This document shows, in pieces, positions 1 to 8,823 of a stretch of DNA of 64,000 nt. The position numbers and the translations under genes are program-made. Origin of the DNA: Sulfuritortus calidifontis. Lineage in GTDB: Bacteria; Pseudomonadota; Gammaproteobacteria; Burkholderiales; Thiobacillaceae. Below the pieces are notes generated by a model. That model saw only the letters and a program-made list of their open reading frames with translations, was not told the origin of the DNA and made no database searches. Every line of letters starts with the position of its first letter. Within the stretch, counting starts at the first letter, position 1. The DNA is taken from the NCBI RefSeq assembly GCF_003967275.1, contig NZ_AP018721.1, positions 2,108,001 through 2,172,000 on the forward strand. Reading direction: 5' to 3'.

Positions 1-323
1 GGCCCGGCAATGCCGCTGATCGCCAGGGCGAGGTCGGCGCGGCTGCGGGCCAGGGCGCCGGCGACCATCTCGCGCACCACTGCCTCGCTCACCGCGCCGT
101 GTCGGGCCAGGCTGTCGGCGCGCACAGCCAGCATGTCCTGCTTGGCCTCGTTGCTGTAGGTAACGAAGCCACGGTCGAACCAATTGGAACTGCCCGCGAT
201 CGCGGTGACCGCCTGGGCCACCCAGCCGCCGGTGCAAGACTCGGCCGTGGCCAGGCGCCAGCCGCGCGCCAGCAGGGCCTCGCCCAATTGCATCGACAAG
301 GTGTCCAGTTCGTTCACAGCCAT
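1..323 (-). CDS. pncC: PncC/CinA-family nicotinamide-nucleotide amidase, N-terminal part
   Basis: Deamidates nicotinamide mononucleotide to nicotinate mononucleotide in the cytosolic pyridine nucleotide cycle. The reading frame starts at an ATG at 323 (MAVNELDTL) and shows the family hallmark TAESCTGGW near residues 25-33, followed by ITAIAGSS-like and YSNEAK segments typical of the CinA C-terminal domain. It is a stand-alone amidase with no molybdopterin-binding domain ahead of it. The gene runs off the left edge, so about 100 residues are visible. Its start overlaps the stop of the upstream pgpA gene by 10 bp, which indicates translational coupling in the thiL-pgpA-pncC unit. Confidence 0.85.
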   Translation of the reverse strand, partial: MAVNELDTLSMQLGEALLARGWRLATAESCTGGWVAQAVTAIAGSSNWFDRGFVTYSNEAKQDMLAVRADSLARHGAVSEAVVREMVAGALARSRADLALAISGIAG

Positions 324-784
324 GGCGCAATCCCCATGAGACACAGAATGGCATAGCCGGCCGCCAGCAGGTCGTCCAGCATCACCCCCAGGCCGCCCGG
401 CACCTGGCGGTCGAACCAGCGGATCGGGAACGGCTTCCAGATATCGAACAGGCGAAACAGCGCAAAGGCCAGAACAAAGCCGACGAGTGTCTGAGGCGCG
501 AACGGCAGCACCAGGAGAAAGGCCGCGATCTCGTCCCAGACGATGCCGCCATGGTCGTGCACGCCCAGGGCGCGCCCGGCCACATCGCAGGCCCAGATGC
601 CGATCAGTAGCGCCAGCGCCACGGCCAGCCAATACCAGCCGCCGAGCGGGGCCAGCAGAAAATAGAGCGGCAGCGCGACCAGGGTGCCGGCGGTGCCCGG
701 CGCCTTCGGCGCGAGGCCACTGCCCAAACCAAAAGCCAGAAAGTGGGCCGGATGAGCACGGACGAAACGCCAGTCGGCCTGCAC
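314..784 (-). CDS. pgpA: Phosphatidylglycerophosphatase A
   Basis: Inner-membrane lipid phosphatase converting phosphatidylglycerophosphate to phosphatidylglycerol. The protein has the PgpA pattern: an N-terminal FLAFGLGSGLAPKAPGT motif, several hydrophobic segments, and an acidic VWDEIAAF motif in the middle. I place the start at a GTG at 784, one base after the thiL stop and with a GAGG about 7 bp upstream. An ATG at 820 would give a 168-residue form overlapping thiL by 35 bp and lacks a visible ribosome-binding site. Neighbours thiL and pncC are the usual betaproteobacterial partners. Function is secure; only the start is uncertain. Confidence 0.88.
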   Translation of the reverse strand: MQADWRFVRAHPAHFLAFGLGSGLAPKAPGTAGTLVALPLYFLLAPLGGWYWLAVALALLIGIWACDVAGRALGVHDHGGIVWDEIAAFLLVLPFAPQTLVGFVLAFALFRLFDIWKPFPIRWFDRQVPGGLGVMLDDLLAAGYAILCLMGIAPWL

Positions 785-785
785 C

Positions 786-1748
786 TCAGCGCCTCGCGAA
801 GTGGTCGAAGCCGGTCTCATGCAGCGGCATGGGCCGACCCTCGGCGTCGAGCAGTTTCAGCCCGGCCTCGGCGGTGATGTGGCCGATGCAGGCGACCGGC
901 ACGCCGGCCGCTGCCGCAGCGGCGCGGATCGCCGCCGCACGATCGGCCGGGGCGGTGAAGCACAGCTCGTAGTCGTCGCCGCCGGCCAGGGCCGCACGCA
1001 GGGCCTGCGACTCGCCCAGGCGGCTGGCGACTGGGGCAGCCAGCGGCAGCTCGGCCAGCCGAATCTCCGCGCCCAGATTTGAGCGTTCCAGGATGTGACC
1101 GAGGTCGGCCAGCAGGCCATCGGAGATGTCGATGCAGGCATGAGCAAGACCGAGCAGCCGGCGACCGAGGGCGATGCGCGGCTGCGGCCGGCGCAGGCGG
1201 GCCAGACAGGCCGCGGCCTCGACCGGCGGCAAAGACCGCTCGCCCAGAAGGTGCTGCAGACCCAGCGCCGCACCGCCCAGTTCGCCCGAGACCCAGATCG
1301 CATCGCCCGCCTGCGCCGCATCGCGGCGCAAGGCCCGGCCGGCCTCGACCTCGCCCAGGATGGTGACGGAAAGATTGAGCGGCCCGCGCGTGGTGTCGCC
1401 GCCGATCAGGTCGACGCCATGCTCGGCGGCCAGCGCGAGAAACCCGCGGCTGAACGGCGCCAGCCAGGCCTCGTCGGCCTGCGGCAGGGCGAGCGAGAGC
1501 AGGGCCCAGCGCGGTTGGGCACCCATGGCGGCGAGGTCCGACAGGTTCACCGCCAGGGCCTTGTGGCCCAGATCAAAGGGATCGGCGTCAGGCAGGAAAT
1601 GGGTACCGGCCACCAGCATGTCGGCCGAGATGGCCAGCTCCATGCCGGGGGTCGGCGCGATCAGTGCGGCATCGTCGCCGACCCCCAGCCGCGCCGAGGG
1701 ACTGGCACGGGTGAAGAACTTGGCGATGAGTTCGAATTCGGAAGACAT
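786..1748 (-). CDS. thiL: Thiamine-monophosphate kinase
   Basis: ATP-dependent phosphorylation of thiamine monophosphate to the active cofactor thiamine diphosphate, cytosolic. The 320-residue product starts [12 protein letters not shown] and has the AIRS/PurM-type fold signatures: GVGDDAAL near residue 22, the [10 protein letters not shown] motif near 69, and a GGDTTRG loop near 118. Length is normal for ThiL. It sits 33 bp after nusB, in the conserved nusB-thiL-pgpA order seen in many Beta- and Gammaproteobacteria. Confidence 0.95.
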   Translation of the reverse strand: MSSEFELIAKFFTRASPSARLGVGDDAALIAPTPGMELAISADMLVAGTHFLPDADPFDLGHKALAVNLSDLAAMGAQPRWALLSLALPQADEAWLAPFSRGFLALAAEHGVDLIGGDTTRGPLNLSVTILGEVEAGRALRRDAAQAGDAIWVSGELGGAALGLQHLLGERSLPPVEAAACLARLRRPQPRIALGRRLLGLAHACIDISDGLLADLGHILERSNLGAEIRLAELPLAAPVASRLGESQALRAALAGGDDYELCFTAPADRAAAIRAAAAAAGVPVACIGHITAEAGLKLLDAEGRPMPLHETGFDHFARR

Positions 1749-1781
1749 GGTGGGTGAGGGACGCAGGCGCGGCCCGCCGCT

Positions 1782-2222
1782 TCACCTGCCCGCGGCCTCG
1801 ACTTCCACCGAGCGGACCGACTTGGCCAGCTTGTCGAGCACGCCGTTGACGAACTTGTGGCCGTCGGTGCCGCCGTAGCGCTTGGCCAGCTCGACCGATT
1901 CGTTGATCGCCACCTTGTAGGGTACGTCCAGGCTGTGGCTGAGTTCGTAGGCGCCGATCAGCAGCACGCCGTGCTCGATCGGCGACAGCTCCTCGACCTT
2001 GCGATCGAGGCAGGGCGCCAGGGCCGCATCCAGCGCCGCCGACTCTTTCAAGATGCCGTCGAGCAGGCCCTTGAGAAAGGTCGTGTTGGCCTGAGCGTAC
2101 TCCTCGGCCTCCTCGGCCTGCACCAGCAGCCTGGCGTAATCGTCGCCGGTCAGCTGCCACTGGTACAGCGCGCGCAGGACCAGTTCCCGGGCGATGCGGC
2201 GGTTGCCTCGCGTCTGAGCCAT
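1782..2222 (-). CDS. nusB: Transcription antitermination protein NusB
   Basis: RNA-binding factor that with NusE loads onto boxA RNA during rRNA antitermination. The 146-residue all-helical protein shows the characteristic N-terminus RRIARELVLRALYQW and the central LDGILKE and LLIGAYEL segments. In related genomes it directly follows ribH. Here a 268-bp inverted-repeat element lies between the ribH stop and the nusB start codon, so the nusB leader and possibly its ribosome-binding region are supplied by the element. Confidence 0.95.
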   Translation of the reverse strand: MAQTRGNRRIARELVLRALYQWQLTGDDYARLLVQAEEAEEYAQANTTFLKGLLDGILKESAALDAALAPCLDRKVEELSPIEHGVLLIGAYELSHSLDVPYKVAINESVELAKRYGGTDGHKFVNGVLDKLAKSVRSVEVEAAGR

Positions 2223-2223
2223 A

Positions 2224-2491
2224 AGAGCCTATTTCACCATGAAACGAATGTGCGCCGGCCGTGCATTGCGCGCAGGACTAGGCAAGAGCCGCGCGGTTTG
2301 GTCATTCCAAACAAGCGGCGAGCAACAACGCCATGCGCGCAATGCACGGCCGGCCCGAAGGGTTTGGCCACAAAACGGCGTCTGCCGCGTTGCCAGCCTT
2401 GCGAATGGAACGACCATTCGCTGCGCCCCGCGCCTTGCATCCATCCGTTTTGTGACCAAACGCATCTTTCGTTTCCTGGTGAAATAGGCTC
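2224..2491. repeat. 268-bp element with inverted terminal ends between ribH and nusB
   Basis: Left end 2224-2247 (AGAGCCTATTTCACCA then GAAACGAA with one mismatch) is the reverse complement of the right end 2468-2491. A second, internal inverted pair is at about 2252-2273 and 2336-2355 (the CCGGCCGTGCATTGCGCGCA core). The element has no credible gene; its reading frames are low-complexity and on both strands. It fills the whole ribH-nusB gap: its right end touches the ribH stop codon and its left end the nusB start. It looks like a non-autonomous (MITE-like) or dispersed intergenic repeat rather than an IS. Confidence 0.75.
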
Positions 2492-2958
2492 TAAACCGCC
2501 TTGAACAGGTTGACCATCTCGACCACCACCTGCGCGGCCTCCGCGCCCTTCTGCGACATGCGCAGCAGGGCCTGGTCGTCGGTGTTGGTGGTGAGCACGG
2601 CGTTGGCGATGGGCAGACCGGTGTCCAGGGTCACTTGCATGATGCCGCTGGCCATCTCGTTGGAAACCACCTCGAAGTGATAGGTGTCGCCGCGCACCAC
2701 GGCGCCCAAGGCGATCAGCGCGTCGTACTTGCCGGTGGCCGCCAGCTTCTGCAGCGCCAGGGGAATCTCCAGGGCGCCGGGCACGGTGGCGATGCACATG
2801 TCGGATTCCTTGACGCCCAGCTTGGTGAGCTCGGCGGTGCAGGCCGAGAGCAGGCCTTCGCAGATGTCGATGTTGAACCGGCTCATGACGATGCCGACCC
2901 GGATGCCTTTGCCATCCAGGTTGATCTCGTGTTCGCAGATGTTGTCGTAGCGGGGCAT
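2491..2958 (-). CDS. ribH: 6,7-dimethyl-8-ribityllumazine synthase
   Basis: Condenses 5-amino-6-ribitylaminouracil with dihydroxybutanone phosphate, the penultimate step of riboflavin synthesis; the family forms icosahedral or decameric shells. Visible motifs are the substrate loop SRFN near residue 26, the [10 protein letters not shown] stretch, and the catalytic [12 protein letters not shown] segment containing the catalytic histidine. I chose the ATG at 2958 (MPRYDN) because AGGGAG lies 6 bp upstream and the length of 155 residues matches the family. A start 7 codons earlier would overlap ribBA. The start is one base after the ribBA stop. Confidence 0.94.
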   Translation of the reverse strand: MPRYDNICEHEINLDGKGIRVGIVMSRFNIDICEGLLSACTAELTKLGVKESDMCIATVPGALEIPLALQKLAATGKYDALIALGAVVRGDTYHFEVVSNEMASGIMQVTLDTGLPIANAVLTTNTDDQALLRMSQKGAEAAQVVVEMVNLFKAV

Positions 2959-2959
2959 G

Positions 2960-4048
2960 TCAGACTCCCTGTTGCTCAATGTATCCGGTCACCTCGAGGT
3001 CGAAGCCGGTCATCGACGGCATCTTCCGGGGGTGGGCCATGATGCGCATCTTGCCGACGCCGAGGTCCTTCAGGATCTGGGCGCCAATGCCATAGTTGCG
3101 CAGGTCAAATTTCGCCGCCGGCTTGGGCTCGGTCGAGAACTTGGCCAGCAGGTCGTCGCCGGTTTCCGGCCGGTGCAGCAGCACCATCACGCCGCGCTCG
3201 GCCTGGGCCAGGGTCTTCAGCGCGGCATCCACGGTCCAGGAGTGGCCGGTGCCGGTGTCGAGGAAATCGAGCACCGAAATCGGCTCGTGCACCCGCACCA
3301 AGGTTTCCTGAGCCGGCGTCGGCTTGCCCTTGACCAGGGCCAGGTGCGTCTCGCCCGCGGTCTTGTCGCGGAAGGCGACCAGGCGGAAATCGCCATAGGC
3401 GGTCTTGACCGGCTTGTCGGCCACACGCTCGACCAGCTTCTCGTTCCGGCTGCGATAGTGGATGAGGTCGGCGATGGCGCCGATCTTGAGGCCGTGCTCC
3501 TTGGCGAATTCGACCAGGTCCGGCAGCCGGGCCATGGTGCCGTCGTCCTTCAGGATCTCGCAGATCACCGCGGCCGGGGTCAGGCCGGCGAGCTGGCCCA
3601 GATCGCAGCCAGCCTCGGTGTGGCCGGCGCGCTTGAGCACGCCACCCTCTTGCGCCATGAGCGGGAAGATGTGGCCGGGCATGACGATGTCGTTCGGGCC
3701 GGCATCCTTCTTCACTGCGGCCTGGATGGTGGTCGCCCGGTCGGCCGCCGAGATGCCGGTGGTCACGCCCTGGGCCGCCTCGATCGAGACCGTGAAGGCA
3801 GTCCCCAGCGGGGCCCGGTTCTTGCCGACCATGAGGTCGAGCCCGAGCTGACGGCAACGCGCCTCGGTCAGGGTCAGGCAGATCAGGCCGCGGCCGTGCT
3901 TGGCCATGAAGTTGATCGCCTCCGGCGTGACGAAATCGGCCGCCAGCACCAGGTCACCCTCGTTCTCGCGGTCCTCCTCGTCGACCAGGATGACCATTTT
4001 GCCGGCCTTGAAGTCGGCGATGATGTCTGCGATGGGAGCCAGGCTCAT
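2960..4048 (-). CDS. ribB: 3,4-dihydroxy-2-butanone-4-phosphate synthase with degenerate GTP cyclohydrolase II-like domain
   Basis: Residues about 1-205 are a complete RibB domain: [12 protein letters not shown] acid cluster, [10 protein letters not shown], and the GHIFPLMA...HTEAG segment, so ribulose 5-phosphate should be converted to dihydroxybutanone phosphate. Residues about 210-360 resemble RibA, but the three zinc-binding cysteines of GTP cyclohydrolase II are absent: the aligned region reads [15 protein letters not shown] with no cysteine. The C-terminal half is therefore probably not a cyclohydrolase, a situation common among proteobacterial RibBA proteins. A separate ribA would be expected elsewhere in the genome. 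It lies between ribC and ribH in one operon. Confidence 0.93.
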   Translation of the reverse strand: MSLAPIADIIADFKAGKMVILVDEEDRENEGDLVLAADFVTPEAINFMAKHGRGLICLTLTEARCRQLGLDLMVGKNRAPLGTAFTVSIEAAQGVTTGISAADRATTIQAAVKKDAGPNDIVMPGHIFPLMAQEGGVLKRAGHTEAGCDLGQLAGLTPAAVICEILKDDGTMARLPDLVEFAKEHGLKIGAIADLIHYRSRNEKLVERVADKPVKTAYGDFRLVAFRDKTAGETHLALVKGKPTPAQETLVRVHEPISVLDFLDTGTGHSWTVDAALKTLAQAERGVMVLLHRPETGDDLLAKFSTEPKPAAKFDLRNYGIGAQILKDLGVGKMRIMAHPRKMPSMTGFDLEVTGYIEQQGV

Positions 4049-4049
4049 T

Positions 4050-4658
4050 TCAATCCTTATCGGTTGCGTCGGTGTAGGCCAGCAGGCGCTCGGCGTAGCG
4101 GGCCAGCATGTCGACCTCCAGGTTCACCCGGCTGCCGGCCTTGAGGGCCTTGAAGCCGGTGTGCTCCAGGGTGTGCGGGATCAGGTTGATGGAAAACTCC
4201 TCGCCGACCACCCGGTTCACGGTCAGGCTGACGCCGTTGACGGCGATCGAGCCCTTGGCGGCGATGTACTTGGCCAGCCGGAACGGCGCCCGGATATCCA
4301 GCCGATGGCTCTCGCCCAGCGACTCGAAGCGGACCACCTCGCCGACGCCGTCGACGTGGCCGGAGACGATGTGGCCGCCCAGGCGGTCGGCCAGGCGCAG
4401 GGCCTTCTCCAGATTGACCGCCTCGCCCGGGGTGAAGCCGATGGTGCAGCTGAAGGTCTCGGCCGAGACGTCGACGCTGTAGTGGTCGGCGCCCTTCTCC
4501 ACCACGGTGAGGCAAACGCCGTTGGCCGCGATGGAATCGCCCAGGCCGACATCGGCAAGATCGAGCCCGCCGGCCGCGATGGTCACGCGGGCATCGCCGC
4601 CCGGTCGCTCCACCAGGTGCTGGATATGGCCTACGGCCTGGATGATGCCGGTGAACAT
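4050..4658 (-). CDS. ribC: Riboflavin synthase, alpha subunit
   Basis: Dismutates two lumazine molecules into riboflavin. The 202-residue protein has two homologous lumazine-binding barrels. The first begins [10 protein letters not shown] with NGVCLTV near residue 46. The second repeats the pattern around residues 98-190 with the [12 protein letters not shown] motif. The length is standard. It is one base ahead of the ribB gene and 82 bp after ribD. Confidence 0.95.
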   Translation of the reverse strand: MFTGIIQAVGHIQHLVERPGGDARVTIAAGGLDLADVGLGDSIAANGVCLTVVEKGADHYSVDVSAETFSCTIGFTPGEAVNLEKALRLADRLGGHIVSGHVDGVGEVVRFESLGESHRLDIRAPFRLAKYIAAKGSIAVNGVSLTVNRVVGEEFSINLIPHTLEHTGFKALKAGSRVNLEVDMLARYAERLLAYTDATDKD

Positions 4659-4739
4659 GGCTGGAAGAAACGCCCGAAACCTGAAAGGAGCGCCATTTTA
4701 GCCGATCCGGCCGGACTCTGGCGGACCGTCCCGCCTATT

Positions 4740-5822
4740 TCAGAGGGGGCGCAGCAGCAGGCGCAGGTCGCCGCCGACCTGGGCCAGGTCATGCAGGCGG
4801 AAATCGCGGCAGCCGGCCATCTCGCTCAGCTCCGGCAGGCCGAACAGGCCGCGGGCGGCATCGCCCATGACCTTGGGCGCGACATAGGCCAGCCACTCGT
4901 CGACCAGGCCGGCCGCCAGGAAGGCGCCGTTGAGCACCGCCCCGGCCTCGACGTGCACCTCGTTGATGCCACGCCGGCCCAGCTCGACCAGCAGCGCGGG
5001 AAGATCGACATGGCCGTCGGCGCCCGGCAGCACCAGCACCTCAGCCCCCGCCGCGCTCAGGGCGGCGCGCCGCTCCTTCAGGTCGAGTGCGGCGACCACC
5101 AAAGCGCCGCCGGCCAGGATGCGCGCCGTCGGCGGCGTGCGCAGCTGGCTGTCGAGGATCACCTTCAAAGGTTGGCGCCCGATATCGAAGTCGCGCACGG
5201 TCATCTGCGGATCGTCGGCCGCCACCGTGCCCACCCCGGTCAGGATGGCGCAGCTGCGCGCCCGCCAGCGCTGGACATCGGCCCGCGCCGCCGCCCCGGT
5301 GATCCACTGCGACTGGCCGTTGTTGAGCGCGGTCTTGCCGTCCAGGCTGGACGCCGTCTTCAGCCGCAGCCAGGGACGGCCGCGGGTCATGCGGGAGACG
5401 AAGCCGGGGTTGAGTTCATGCGCCTCGGCCGCCAGCAGCCCCACCTCGGCGCGCACCCCGGCCAGGGTCAAAAGCTCGATGCCGTTGCCGGCCACCTGCG
5501 GGTTGGGATCGCGCATCGCCGCCACCACGCGCGCCACGCCGGCATCGATCAGGGCGTTGGCGCAAGGCGGGGTGCGGCCATGGTGGCTGCACGGCTCCAG
5601 GCTGACGTAGACGGTGGCGCCGCGCGCCGCCGCCCCGGCCGCGCGCAGGGCGTGGATCTCGGCATGCGGCTCGCCGGCCCGCTCATGCCAGCCCTCGCCG
5701 ACCACGCGCCCATCCTTGACGATGACGCAACCCACGCGCGGATTCGGCATCGTCGTGTACAGCCCGCGCGCCGCCAGTCGCAGGGCGCGGGCCATGTGGA
5801 GGTGGTCGTCTGCCGTGAACAA
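4740..5822 (-). CDS. ribD: Bifunctional riboflavin deaminase/reductase RibD
   Basis: Deaminates and then reduces the pyrimidine intermediate of riboflavin synthesis. The N-terminal cytidine-deaminase-like domain (about 1-145) shows the zinc motif HAEIHAL with the [11 protein letters not shown] partner motif. The C-terminal reductase domain (about 147-360) shows [15 protein letters not shown] and the NEVHVEAG segment. At 360 residues it is full length. It starts 8 bp after nrdR, the standard nrdR-ribD arrangement. Confidence 0.95.
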   Translation of the reverse strand: MFTADDHLHMARALRLAARGLYTTMPNPRVGCVIVKDGRVVGEGWHERAGEPHAEIHALRAAGAAARGATVYVSLEPCSHHGRTPPCANALIDAGVARVVAAMRDPNPQVAGNGIELLTLAGVRAEVGLLAAEAHELNPGFVSRMTRGRPWLRLKTASSLDGKTALNNGQSQWITGAAARADVQRWRARSCAILTGVGTVAADDPQMTVRDFDIGRQPLKVILDSQLRTPPTARILAGGALVVAALDLKERRAALSAAGAEVLVLPGADGHVDLPALLVELGRRGINEVHVEAGAVLNGAFLAAGLVDEWLAYVAPKVMGDAARGLFGLPELSEMAGCRDFRLHDLAQVGGDLRLLLRPL

Positions 5823-5829
5823 GATCCGC

Positions 5830-6282
5830 TTATTTTTTCTCGATGTCGCGGATCACGTCGCGGAAGTCCTCGACGTCCTGGAAGCTGCGGTAGACCGAGG
5901 CGAAGCGGATGTAGGCCACCTTGTCCAGCTTGTACAGCTCGGCCATCACCATCTCGCCGATCTGGCGCGAGCCGATCTCGCGCTCACCCAGGGCCAGCAG
6001 TTTCTGGCGGATGTGCTCGACCGCCGCGTCGACCAGCGCCGCCGGCACCGGCCGCTTGTGCAGGGCGCGGCGGAACCCCTCGCGCAGCTTCCCGATGGAG
6101 AACTCCTCGCGGGTGCCGTTGCCCTTCACCACATGCGGCATGCGGACATCGGCCGTCTCATAGGTGGTGAAGCGCTTGTCGCAGGCGGCGCAGCGCCGGC
6201 GCCGGCGGATGCTGGCGCCGTCCTCCGACACCCGGGTCTCGACCACCTGGGTATCCGTCGCGCCGCAGAAAGGGCATTTCAT
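5830..6282 (-). CDS. nrdR: Transcriptional repressor NrdR
   Basis: ATP/dATP-sensing repressor of ribonucleotide reductase genes. The 150-residue protein begins MKCPFCGA and has the four-cysteine zinc ribbon (CPFC near 3-6, CAAC near 31-34) followed by the ATP-cone domain from about residue 45 ([13 protein letters not shown]). Full length. The 73 bp upstream of its start hold short, imperfect repeats of a CTGATCCCTGA type unit, with no gene. Confidence 0.96.
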   Translation of the reverse strand: MKCPFCGATDTQVVETRVSEDGASIRRRRRCAACDKRFTTYETADVRMPHVVKGNGTREEFSIGKLREGFRRALHKRPVPAALVDAAVEHIRQKLLALGEREIGSRQIGEMVMAELYKLDKVAYIRFASVYRSFQDVEDFRDVIRDIEKK

Positions 6283-6355
6283 ATTTTTGGGATCAGCGCT
6301 CAGGCCTCAGGTATCAGCACAACGCTTCAGGCTGATCCCTGATCCCTGATACCTG

Positions 6356-7609
6356 TCATCTGTTGCCGTAGACCGGGAACTTGGCGCACATCGCGCCGAC
6401 CTCGCCGGCCACCCGCTTGGCCACCGCCTCGTCGTTGGGCGCGTCGAGCACGTCGGCGATCAGGTGCGCCAGCTTTTCGGCCTCGATCTCGGTGAAGCCG
6501 CGCGTGGTCATGGCCGGCGAGCCGATGCGGATGCCGGAGGTGACGAAGGGCTTCTCCGGGTCGTTCGGGATGGCGTTCTTGTTCACCGTGATGTGGGCGC
6601 GGCCGAGCGCCGCCTCGGCCTCCTTGCCGGTGATCTTCTTCGGCCGCAGATCGACCAGGAAGACATGGCTCTCGGTGCCGCCGGAGACGATGCGCAGGCC
6701 GCGCTCCTCGGCGAGCACCCGGGCCATCACCCGGGCATTGGCCAGCACCTGCTCCTGGTACTTGCGGAACTCGGGCGAGAGAGCCTCCTTGAACGCCACC
6801 GCCTTGCCGGCGATCACGTGCATCAGCGGGCCGCCCTGCAGGCCGGGGAAGATGGCCGAGTTGATCGCCTTCTCGTGCTCGGCCTTCATCATGATCACGC
6901 CGCCGCGCGGGCCGCGCAGGGTCTTGTGCGTGGTCGAGGTCACCACGTCGGCGTGCGGCACCGGGTTGGGATAGAGCCCGGCGGCGATCAGGCCGGCGTA
7001 ATGGGCCATGTCCACCATGAAGATCGCGCCGACCGCCTTGGCCACCTTGGCGAAGCGCTCGAAGTCGATGCGCAGGCTATAGGCCGAGGCGCCGGCGATG
7101 ATGAGCTTGGGCTTGTGCTCGTGGGCCAGCCGCTCCATCTGCTCATAGTCGATCTCTTCCTTGGCGTTCAGGCCGTAGGCCACCACCTTGAACCACTTGC
7201 CCGACATGTTGAGCGCCATGCCGTGGGTGAGGTGGCCGCCCTCGGCCAGGCTCATGCCCATGATGGTGTCGCCCGGCTTCAGGAAGGCCATGAACACCGC
7301 CTGGTTGGCCTGGGAGCCGGAATTGGGCTGCACGTTGGCCGCCTCGGCGCCAAACAGCTTTTTCAGCCGGTCGATCGCCAGCTGCTCGACCACGTCGACA
7401 TGCTCGCAGCCACCGTAATAGCGCTTGCCGGGGTAGCCCTCGGCGTACTTGTTGGTCAGCACCGAACCCTGGGCCTCCATTACCGCCGGGCTGGTGTAGT
7501 TCTCGGAAGCAATCAGCTCGATGTGGTCTTCCTGGCGCTTGGCCTCGCCCTGAATGGCGGCCCAAAGCTCGGGATCGGTCTTCTGAATGGTCTGGTCGGC
7601 GGAGAACAT
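6356..7609 (-). CDS. glyA: Serine hydroxymethyltransferase
   Basis: PLP enzyme interconverting serine and glycine with tetrahydrofolate. Product starts [16 protein letters not shown], with [23 protein letters not shown] and the PLP lysine in the [16 protein letters not shown] segment. I start at the ATG at 7609, giving 417 residues, the usual length. An in-frame start 24 codons upstream would add a sequence not seen in the family. It heads the left-hand housekeeping operon and is divergent from the RND genes across 155 bp. Confidence 0.96.
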   Translation of the reverse strand: MFSADQTIQKTDPELWAAIQGEAKRQEDHIELIASENYTSPAVMEAQGSVLTNKYAEGYPGKRYYGGCEHVDVVEQLAIDRLKKLFGAEAANVQPNSGSQANQAVFMAFLKPGDTIMGMSLAEGGHLTHGMALNMSGKWFKVVAYGLNAKEEIDYEQMERLAHEHKPKLIIAGASAYSLRIDFERFAKVAKAVGAIFMVDMAHYAGLIAAGLYPNPVPHADVVTSTTHKTLRGPRGGVIMMKAEHEKAINSAIFPGLQGGPLMHVIAGKAVAFKEALSPEFRKYQEQVLANARVMARVLAEERGLRIVSGGTESHVFLVDLRPKKITGKEAEAALGRAHITVNKNAIPNDPEKPFVTSGIRIGSPAMTTRGFTEIEAEKLAHLIADVLDAPNDEAVAKRVAGEVGAMCAKFPVYGNR

Positions 7610-7764
7610 GGTGAGCGGCCCAATGCGTCTGAAAATTTGAATTTTATCATGGCCCCCGGCTCTTACCGCGTACTGGACCACGGCTTTGCAGATCGGCCAG
7701 TGGCCCGGATAATGCCCGCTCGCCCGGCCCGCCGGGCGCCGCCCCCCAATAAGGAATTTAGCCG

Positions 7765-8823
7765 ATGCGCGCCACCCTGCTGATCCTGTTCATTGCCGGC
7801 CTCGGCCTGGCCGGCTGCGGCAACAAGAAGCCGGAGGAGAAGAAAGGCCCGCCCCCCAGCCTGATCACCGTCGCCCAGGCCGAGGCGCGCGATTTGGAGA
7901 TCACCGAGGAGGCCGTGGGCGAGGCCGACAGCACCACGGCGCCCAAGGTCGCTGCCGAGGTGGCCGGCCGCGTGCTCAAGGTCCACGTCGAGGTCGGCGA
8001 CGCGGTCAAACGCGGCCAGCTGCTGGCCGAGCTCGACCCCGGCGACTACGCGGCCGACGCCCGGCGGCTCGAGGCCCAGGCCGTCACCCAGCAGAAGCTG
8101 ACCGAGCGCTATCGCGAGCTCGCCCGTCAGGGTTTCATCTCCTCGAGCAGGCTGGAAGAGGTCGAGGCGCAGAACGTCGCCGCCCAGGAGGTCTACGCCC
8201 GCGCCGCGAGAAACCTGACGCGCACCCGCATCGTCGCGCCGATTTCAGGCCGCGTCGACGGGCGCTTCATCGCCCAGGGCGACTGGATCGAGCTGGGCAA
8301 GCCCGCCTTCCAGCTCACCAGCAGCGAGCGCCTGCGCATCCGCCTGCCCTTCCCCGAGACCGTGGCGCCGCGCATCAAACCTGGCCAGGCGGTGTATCTT
8401 GCCAGCCCCAGCGCGCCGGACAAGCCCTTCACCGGCAAGGTGAGCGAGGTGCGGCCCATGGTCGGCAGCGGCAGTCGGGCCTTCGACGCCATCGTCGAGG
8501 TCGACAACCCCGGCGACTGGAAACCCGGCGCCTCGGTCACCGGCCGGGTGGTGGTCGAGGTCCATCCCGGCGCGGTGATGGTGCCCGAGCAAAGCGTGGT
8601 GCTGCGCCCGGCCGGCAAGGTGGTCTATGTCGTCGGCAACGGCCAGGCCATCCAGCGCGTGGTCAGGACCGGCATCAAGGAGCGCGGCCAGATCGAGATT
8701 CTGGAGGGCCTCAAGGCCGGCGAGACGGTGGCGGTCGACGGCGCCGGCTTTTTGTCGGACCGTGCCAAAGTCAGCCTGCTGCCACCGGCCGATAAGACCG
8801 GCCAGGCGGGCGCCGCGAAATGA
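7765..8823 (+). CDS. RND efflux periplasmic adaptor (membrane fusion protein), lipoprotein
   Basis: Periplasmic adaptor linking an RND pump to an outer-membrane channel. A short N-terminal hydrophobic stretch ends in the lipobox LAGC (Cys near residue 18), so it should be lipid-anchored. The biotinyl-lipoyl half motifs are visible ([24 protein letters not shown] near 66-90 and the [12 protein letters not shown] return strand near 153-164), separated by an alpha hairpin. The C-terminal part is beta-rich. 352 residues is normal. Its stop overlaps the pump start by 4 bp. No outer-membrane factor gene follows, so TolC-like function must be encoded elsewhere. Substrate unknown. Confidence 0.9.
   Translation: MRATLLILFIAGLGLAGCGNKKPEEKKGPPPSLITVAQAEARDLEITEEAVGEADSTTAPKVAAEVAGRVLKVHVEVGDAVKRGQLLAELDPGDYAADARRLEAQAVTQQKLTERYRELARQGFISSSRLEEVEAQNVAAQEVYARAARNLTRTRIVAPISGRVDGRFIAQGDWIELGKPAFQLTSSERLRIRLPFPETVAPRIKPGQAVYLASPSAPDKPFTGKVSEVRPMVGSGSRAFDAIVEVDNPGDWKPGASVTGRVVVEVHPGAVMVPEQSVVLRPAGKVVYVVGNGQAIQRVVRTGIKERGQIEILEGLKAGETVAVDGAGFLSDRAKVSLLPPADKTGQAGAAK

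Noticed and set aside
6283-6355. Short imperfect repeats before nrdR as a regulatory array
   Set aside because: Irregular CTGATCCCTGA-type units with no symmetry or spacing expected for NrdR boxes; likely simple repeat expansion.
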